Assembly (NCBI GenBank): GCA_021778575.1
Contig: JAJYCH010000014.1
Location: 1 to 18,096 of the forward strand
Direction: 5' to 3'
DNA length: 18,096 bases
Origin: Planctomycetota bacterium
GTDB lineage: Bacteria; Planctomycetota; Planctomycetia; Isosphaerales; Isosphaeraceae
Part shown: positions 13,864 through 18,096 of the stretch, one piece after another
Numbering within the stretch: position 1 is the stretch's first letter
Layout of the letters: each line of letters starts with the position of its first letter
Made by a program: the position numbers and the translations under genes
The notes under the pieces: generated by a model
The model's database searches: none
Told to the model about the DNA's origin: nothing
Seen by the model: the letters and a program-made list of their open reading frames with translations, nothing else

Positions 13864-13887
13864 GGTCCGCACAGCGGACCCTACAAG
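13864..13887 (-). repeat. REP-like hairpin with GTAGGGT head
   Basis: Read on the minus strand it is TTGTAGGGTCCGC, TGT, GCGGACC: a perfect 7-bp stem with a 3-base loop. The head TTGTAGGGT is the same as in the unit at 10330-10354, but the hairpin that follows is different. A GTAG tetranucleotide at the foot of a hairpin is typical of REP sequences associated with RAYT transposases. Confidence 0.6.
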
Positions 13888-13947
13888 ATCTGATATGCAC
13901 AGGTCAGAAGGTAACCGACTTGAATCGATGGCCCCCGAGGTCGCCCC

Positions 13948-16428
13948 ATGCTCGTTCCCGCATTTCTGACCCTTGCTCTGCTCGCCGATTCGCCAGCACT
14001 GGACGACCCCAAACCCACCGCTACACAAAAAATCGACTTCGAGACCCAGATCAAACCGATCTTCCAGGCTCGCTGTCTGAACTGTCACGCGAAGGGGAAG
14101 TATAAAGGAGGGTTCTCGCTCGAAAGTCGCGAATCAACCATCAAGGGGGGGGAATCGGGCGCGGGTTTGATCCCTGGGAAGGGCGCGGCCAGCCTGCTCG
14201 TCGAACTGATCAACGGGGCCGACCCCGACCGCAAGATGCCGGCGAGTGGCGACCCGCTCTCAAAAGATCAAATCACCTTGATTCAAAGCTGGATCGACCA
14301 GGGGGCGACCTGGCCGGAATCGTCGGGTCTGGGCTTCCGGAAGGCTCCGCTGGCCCCTCGGCGTCCGAGCGTTCCGGAGGTCTGCGACTCCGACAATCCG
14401 ATCGATCGACTCATCGTTCGCCACCAGACCGAGAACAAGATCAAAGCCGACTGGTCGAGCGTTCCCGACCGGGTCTTCGCCCGCCGCGCCGCGCTGGATC
14501 TGATCGGCGTGCTGCCAACAGCCGAACAATTGAGCACGTTTGCCAAGGACACCCGGCCCGATCGGCACCGCAAATTCGCCGAAAGTTTGCTCAATGATCG
14601 CCACGCCTACGCCGACCACTGGCTGACGTTCTGGAACGACGCCCTCCGAAACTCGTACCGAGGGACCGGATTCATCGACGGCGGCCGGGCGACCATCACC
14701 CGCTGGCTCTATCAGTCACTTTATGAAAACAAACCTTATAACAAGTTTGTTCACGAGCTGATCAGTCCCGTGCCGGGCTCGGAAGGGTTCACCAAGGGCA
14801 TCGTCTGGCGCGGCGTGGTCAACGCCAGCCAGGTCCCGCCCGTCCAGGCGGCTCAGAACGTGACCCAGGTTTTTCTTGGCACCAACCTGAAATGCGCGAG
14901 CTGTCACGATAGTTTCGTGAACCACTGGAGACTTGCTGATGCTTACGCATTAGCAAGCGTTTTCGCCGACAAACCGCTCGAAATTCATCGTTGCGACCAG
15001 GCCACGGGCAAGACCTCGGGCGTCGGGTTTATCTATCCCGAACTGGGCGATATCGACGCGTCGGCTGCGAAATCCGAGCGGATGAAGCAGCTCGCCGACC
15101 TGTTGATCAAGCCCGAGGACGGTCGGTTCGCCCGGACGATCGTGAATCGACTCTGGGCGCAGATGATGGGCCGGGGGATCGTCGAACCGCTCGACGACAT
15201 GGACCAACCCGCCTGGGATCAGGATCTACTCGACTGGCTCGCGAGCGACCTCGTGGCGCATGGATACGACCTGAAGCAGACGCTGGCGTTGATCGCCGGT
15301 TCCGAGGCGTACCGTCTCGCGTCGAAGGGTCTGGCCGACCCGTCCGACCGATCCACTTATGTCTTTAAAGGTCCACTCGCCCGGCGGATGACCGCCGAGC
15401 AATTCGCCGACGCGGTGGCCACCGTCACCGGCGTCTGGCCCGAGCTGGGGGATGACATGGTCCGGGTCGACGGCCGAGGGCAGGGGGGACAGGTCGCCGC
15501 CGCCCGGGCCTCCATCGCCGCCGAAGCCCTGGCCAGCGCCAAACCGCCGACCACCGAGGTCGAGGCTAAATGGATCTGGAACAAGCCCGACGCCGCGCAC
15601 GATCTCGGCGGTCGGATCTTGATCCGCAAGACGATCCAGCTCGACCGTCGGCCAACCTCGGCGCTCCTGGTGGCGACCTGCGATAACGAGGCCGTGCTGT
15701 TCGTCAACGGCAAGAAAGTCGGCGAGAGCGCCGAGTGGTCGAAGCCGATTGTTGTCGATATCACCAAACATCTGAAAGTCGGCGACAACTTGATCTCGGC
15801 CGAGGCCACCAACTGGCCAGACCACAAGCATAACAAAGGTGTGAACATTTCCGGGGCCAACCCGGCGGCGTTCATCGCCTGGGTGGGCGGGTTCGACAAG
15901 TCGCACCAACTCTGGGGAGTGGGTAGCGACGCAACCTGGCTCTGGTCCGACGAACCGGCCGGTCCCTGGAAGCACTCGTTCGAGCAACCCAACGCCCCGC
16001 GAATTTATGGTCCAACCGTCAACCTGGCCGAGATTGTCGCCCGGACCGCGCCGATCGCCGAAGGGTCGAACGTCCGAGCCTCGCTCGCCTTTGACGACCC
16101 GCTGATGGCCGCGCTCGGGCGGACCAGCCGCGAGCAAGTCGTCACCCATCGCGACCCGATCACGACGACCTTGCAAGCGCTCGAACTGACCAACGGCGGA
16201 ACGCTCGACACCCGGCTTCAACAAGGTGCGAAACGCTGGATCGAGAAAGACGGACACGACTCGGACGTCTTGACGCGCAAACTTTTTCAAACGGCGCTCG
16301 GTCGTTTACCGACAGAAAGTGAGCGGGAAACCGCGAACGAACTGATCGGAACTCCCGCCACGCCCGAAGGGCTCCATGATTTATTCTGGGTCGTGATGAT
16401 GTTACCGGAATTTCAATTGATCGAATGA
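13948..16428 (+). CDS. PSCyt1/DUF1549/DUF1553 planctomycete cytochrome protein with an inserted sugar-binding-like module
   Basis: The 826-residue product starts at ATG 13948 (GAGG upstream) with a short signal peptide ('MLVPAFLTLALLADSPA'). The PSCyt1 haem motif is Cys43-x-x-Cys46-His47 ('CLNCHAKGKYKGGFSLESR'). DUF1549 (PSCyt2) follows ('DRLIVRH', 'RRAALDLIGVLPT', 'YADHWLTFWNDALRN', 'NKPYNKFV'), including a second site Cys316-x-x-Cys319-His320 ('CASCHDSFVNHW'). DUF1553 (PSD1) spans about 390-540 ('RFARTIVNRLWAQMMGRGIV', 'RRMTAEQFADAV') and resumes near 710 ('DPITTTLQALELTNGG'). Between them, about 542-690, is an inserted beta-sandwich-like module ('AVLFVNGKKVGESAEW', 'LKVGDNLISAEATNW'). Such proteins are periplasmic haem proteins of unknown reaction, nearly always next to a DUF1501 gene, as here (45 bases downstream). 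Confidence 0.9.
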   Translation: MLVPAFLTLALLADSPALDDPKPTATQKIDFETQIKPIFQARCLNCHAKGKYKGGFSLESRESTIKGGESGAGLIPGKGAASLLVELINGADPDRKMPASGDPLSKDQITLIQSWIDQGATWPESSGLGFRKAPLAPRRPSVPEVCDSDNPIDRLIVRHQTENKIKADWSSVPDRVFARRAALDLIGVLPTAEQLSTFAKDTRPDRHRKFAESLLNDRHAYADHWLTFWNDALRNSYRGTGFIDGGRATITRWLYQSLYENKPYNKFVHELISPVPGSEGFTKGIVWRGVVNASQVPPVQAAQNVTQVFLGTNLKCASCHDSFVNHWRLADAYALASVFADKPLEIHRCDQATGKTSGVGFIYPELGDIDASAAKSERMKQLADLLIKPEDGRFARTIVNRLWAQMMGRGIVEPLDDMDQPAWDQDLLDWLASDLVAHGYDLKQTLALIAGSEAYRLASKGLADPSDRSTYVFKGPLARRMTAEQFADAVATVTGVWPELGDDMVRVDGRGQGGQVAAARASIAAEALASAKPPTTEVEAKWIWNKPDAAHDLGGRILIRKTIQLDRRPTSALLVATCDNEAVLFVNGKKVGESAEWSKPIVVDITKHLKVGDNLISAEATNWPDHKHNKGVNISGANPAAFIAWVGGFDKSHQLWGVGSDATWLWSDEPAGPWKHSFEQPNAPRIYGPTVNLAEIVARTAPIAEGSNVRASLAFDDPLMAALGRTSREQVVTHRDPITTTLQALELTNGGTLDTRLQQGAKRWIEKDGHDSDVLTRKLFQTALGRLPTESERETANELIGTPATPEGLHDLFWVVMMLPEFQLIE
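14728..14751 (+). repeat. 7-bp inverted repeat in an AT-rich coding patch
   Basis: AACAAAC (14728-14734) and GTTTGTT (14745-14751) flank a 10-base AT-rich loop in the DUF1549 region, where the conserved 'YENKPYNKFV' is encoded. Confidence 0.4.
14932..14957 (+). repeat. 11-bp intragenic hairpin followed by a short T run
   Basis: CTTGCTGATGC (14932-14942) pairs with GCATTAGCAAG (14947-14957) around a TTAC loop, with one G-T pair, and is followed by CGTTTT. It lies inside the DUF1549 coding region and resembles an intrinsic terminator with a weak tail. Confidence 0.5.
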
Positions 16429-16473
16429 AAAGGCGAAGAATTTCCCAATTTTCACCGATACCGAGGCGAACCG

Positions 16474-17886
16474 ATGTTCCCGAATCGTCGAGATATCCTC
16501 AAATCCACCGCGCTGGCGGCACTTGCGGCTTCGGCCCCGCGCTCGCTTCGGGCCGATGATATTGATCGTCGGCGGATCGCGGCCAAGGCCGATTCGGTCA
16601 TCGTGCTCTGGATGGGGGGCGGGATGGCCCACCTTGAGACGTTTGATCCCAAGCGTCATACCCCGTTCGAGAAAGGCATGAAGGCGGCCGACGTTTGCAG
16701 CACGTTCCCTTCGGTGCCGACGGCCGTCGATGGCATCAATTTCAGTGAGGGGCTCGAAGCGATCGGCCGAGTCATGGATCGCGGGACCTTGATTCGTTCG
16801 CAGGTTGGGGCCGATCTCGGCTCGATCTTGCATTCACGGCATCAATATCACTGGCATACTGGATACGAGCCGCCGGTCAATGTCGCCGCGCCGCACCTGG
16901 GGGCGTGGATCGCTCAGGCTCTTGGACCCAAGAATCCGGCGTTGCCCGCTTATATCGACATTGGCCAGCGTTACGACGGTAACGGCGAGGCCGAGGAACT
17001 CCGCTCGTTCCAGACCGGCGGCGTTCTCGGTTCCGAGTTCGGACCGTTCCGGATTCCCGACCCCAAGGACGCCATCGCCGCCGTCCGCCCGCCCGCCGGG
17101 ATGACCGTTTCTCGGTTCCAGAACCGCTACAAGGCGTACAAAAAACTGCTCGATGCCAGCCCGCTGACCCGCGACGCCTCCGACTATCAGCGCGAGTCGC
17201 TCGTCCGCTCGCTCGACAACGCCGACCGCCTGCTCAACTCCGACGCCGCGAAAGCCTTCGACCTCAGCCTCGAACCGAAGGCCGTTTACGACGCCTACAA
17301 CACCGGCCGGTTCGGCCTGGGATGCCTGCTCGCCCGGCGACTGGTCGAGGCAGGATCACGTTATATCGAGGTGACGACCGAATATATCCCGTTTCTCAAC
17401 TGGGATACGCATGATAATGGCCACACGCGACTGCGCGAGCTGAAGCAGAAGATCGACACACCGATCGCCCGGTTGGTGCTCGACCTCGAACAACGCGGTT
17501 TGCTCGACCGGACGTTGATCGTCCTGGCCAGCGAGTTCAGCCGGTCGGTGATGATCGAGGGGAAAGCCGATAACCGGGTTCCCGACCAGGTCACTCAGCC
17601 CGCCACGCTTGAGACCCTCGCCCATTACGGCCATCATCGCCACTTCACCGGAGCGGGGTCGGTCCTGATGTTCGGCGGCGGGGTGAAGAAGGGATTCGCC
17701 CACGGCGAGACCTCCGACGAGATGCCTTGCACAACCATCAAAGATCCGGTGACCATTACCGATCTTCACGCCACAATCCATCACTTGCTGGGAATCTCGC
17801 CCAGATATGGAGTGGTGACCGAGGAACGACCGTTCTACGTGACCAAGGACGGCAAGGGGAAACCGGTCCAGGCGGTCATCGCCTGA
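16474..17886 (+). CDS. DUF1501 family Tat-exported protein
   Basis: The 470-residue product begins 'MFPNRRDILKSTALAALAASAP', a twin-arginine signal, so it is exported folded. The body matches the DUF1501 (alkaline-phosphatase/sulfatase-like fold) pattern: 'SVIVLWMGGGMAHLETFDPK' (the usual 'GGxSQxDxxDPK' motif with variant residues), 'SRHQYHWHTGYEP', 'ARRLVEAGSRYIEVT', 'NWDTHDNGH', 'IVLASEFSRS', and 'HHRHFTGAGSVLMFGGGVKKGFAHGETSDE' near the C-terminus. Several His/Asp residues in these blocks are candidate metal ligands. No reaction is established for the family, but it is regularly paired with PSCyt1/DUF1549/DUF1553 genes. ATG 16474 follows GAGG, 45 bases after the previous stop, so the two are probably co-transcribed and may act as a periplasmic complex. 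Confidence 0.9.
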   Translation: MFPNRRDILKSTALAALAASAPRSLRADDIDRRRIAAKADSVIVLWMGGGMAHLETFDPKRHTPFEKGMKAADVCSTFPSVPTAVDGINFSEGLEAIGRVMDRGTLIRSQVGADLGSILHSRHQYHWHTGYEPPVNVAAPHLGAWIAQALGPKNPALPAYIDIGQRYDGNGEAEELRSFQTGGVLGSEFGPFRIPDPKDAIAAVRPPAGMTVSRFQNRYKAYKKLLDASPLTRDASDYQRESLVRSLDNADRLLNSDAAKAFDLSLEPKAVYDAYNTGRFGLGCLLARRLVEAGSRYIEVTTEYIPFLNWDTHDNGHTRLRELKQKIDTPIARLVLDLEQRGLLDRTLIVLASEFSRSVMIEGKADNRVPDQVTQPATLETLAHYGHHRHFTGAGSVLMFGGGVKKGFAHGETSDEMPCTTIKDPVTITDLHATIHHLLGISPRYGVVTEERPFYVTKDGKGKPVQAVIA

Positions 17887-17990
17887 TTGGTTTGGTCGTC
17901 CGCACAAAAGGCCCGGGCAACAGTGGTTTTCCAGTTCGCTGGATGATAATCTCGCCGATGTCGCCTTCTCTCTCCCAGGAGTATCAGCCG

Positions 17991-18096
17991 ATGAAGATGA
18001 ATCTCCGCCTGGCCTTGTCGCTGACGATCGCCCTCACCCTGACGGCGATCGCCGCCGAAACTCCCCCGCCGCTGGTCCTCGACCTGTTCCCTGGCC
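17991..18096 (+). CDS. Start of a secreted protein, possibly an alpha/beta hydrolase (cut by window end)
   Basis: The ATG at 17991 follows AGGAG (17977-17981) by 9 bases; a second ATG at 17997 is possible. The first 35 residues are 'MKMNLRLALSLTIALTLTAIAA', a clear Sec signal peptide, then 'ETPPPLVLDLFPG'. Planctomycete esterases of the alpha/beta hydrolase family often begin their mature part with '(L)xLWPGxAPG', so the 'LDLFPG' end is suggestive only. It lies about 100 bases after the DUF1501 gene, with TGATAAT at 17944-17950 as a possible -10 element. It may belong to a separate transcript. Confidence 0.5.
   Translation, partial: MKMNLRLALSLTIALTLTAIAAETPPPLVLDLFPG

Larger units (their letters stand above)
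13747..13947. other. Intergenic region with stacked inverted repeats
   Basis: The 201 bases between the first two genes of the haem module are dominated by hairpin-forming sequence: a 98-base element with 14-bp ends (13758-13855), an inner hairpin at 13787-13803 and a REP-like hairpin at 13864-13880. These may end or attenuate the first transcript. No T-run follows, so a standard intrinsic terminator is not shown. No gene is seen. Confidence 0.6.

Noticed and set aside
13747..13947. CRISPR array or tRNA-like gene in the hairpin-rich gap
   Set aside because: There are no regularly spaced direct repeats and no cloverleaf; the repeats are inverted and of different sequence.
12796..14088. A 430-codon minus-strand frame crossing the gap between two haem-protein genes
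   Set aside because: It spans the inverted-repeat region and overlaps two strong + strand genes. Its composition is that of a shadow frame.
15226..16290. A 354-codon minus-strand frame within the PSCyt1/DUF1549/DUF1553 gene
   Set aside because: Antisense shadow of a strongly supported gene.

Overview
The window comes from a high-GC planctomycete, most likely an Isosphaeraceae-type member of the Planctomycetota. This rests on gene families that are largely confined to or expanded in that phylum: a PSCyt1/DUF1549/DUF1553 protein, a DUF1501 Tat-exported protein, a Pirellula/Verrucomicrobium-type haem-binding propeller protein, a DUF4159 protein, a Uma2 protein, and small membrane proteins starting with an FSIRGLM-like motif. 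No rRNA, tRNA, CRISPR array, integrase or transposase gene was recognised.

Left end (1-2343). The 3' part of a DUF4159 gene ends at 481. Its last 68 bases recur as a direct repeat at 1618-1685, with 5 differences: four are synonymous third-base transitions and one makes a stop codon. Between the copies lie about 1.1 kb of clearly lower-GC DNA (about 52% in two 120-base samples, against 68% and 62% in samples of the flanks). This stretch carries a frameshifted BrnT-like toxin gene, its intact antitoxin-like partner and a four-helix membrane protein. The layout resembles an integrative element that entered the 3' end of a protein gene, rebuilt that end and displaced the old one. A Uma2-family gene with a Glu-to-Gln change at the expected catalytic position follows directly.

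Middle (2340-9844). A zinc-ribbon SAM methyltransferase overlaps the Uma2 stop codon. It converges on a GT2-like membrane glycosyltransferase, and the two reading frames overlap by 185 bp. The glycosyltransferase is coupled (ATGA) to a 1074-residue secreted protein of unknown function with beta-sandwich and barrel-like regions. After an intergenic region with a REP-like inverted doublet come a small helical protein (+), a membrane-anchored glutaminyl-cyclase-like M28 enzyme (-), a Maf nucleotide pyrophosphatase (-) and a small membrane protein (+).

Right end (10618-18096). A same-strand module encodes a large secreted haem-binding propeller protein, a PSCyt1/DUF1549/DUF1553 protein with two CxxCH sites, and a Tat-exported DUF1501 protein. 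The first two share a sugar-binding-like 'FVNG' module, which suggests a common substrate or surface in the periplasm. The last two are separated by 45 bases and probably form one transcript. The 201-base gap before them holds stacked inverted repeats and REP-like hairpins. The window ends in the start of another secreted protein.

No clearly new multi-gene system is proven here. The best leads are the att-like repeat scar around the toxin-antitoxin cargo, the modular GTAGGG-headed REP-like hairpins, and the shared module in the haem proteins.
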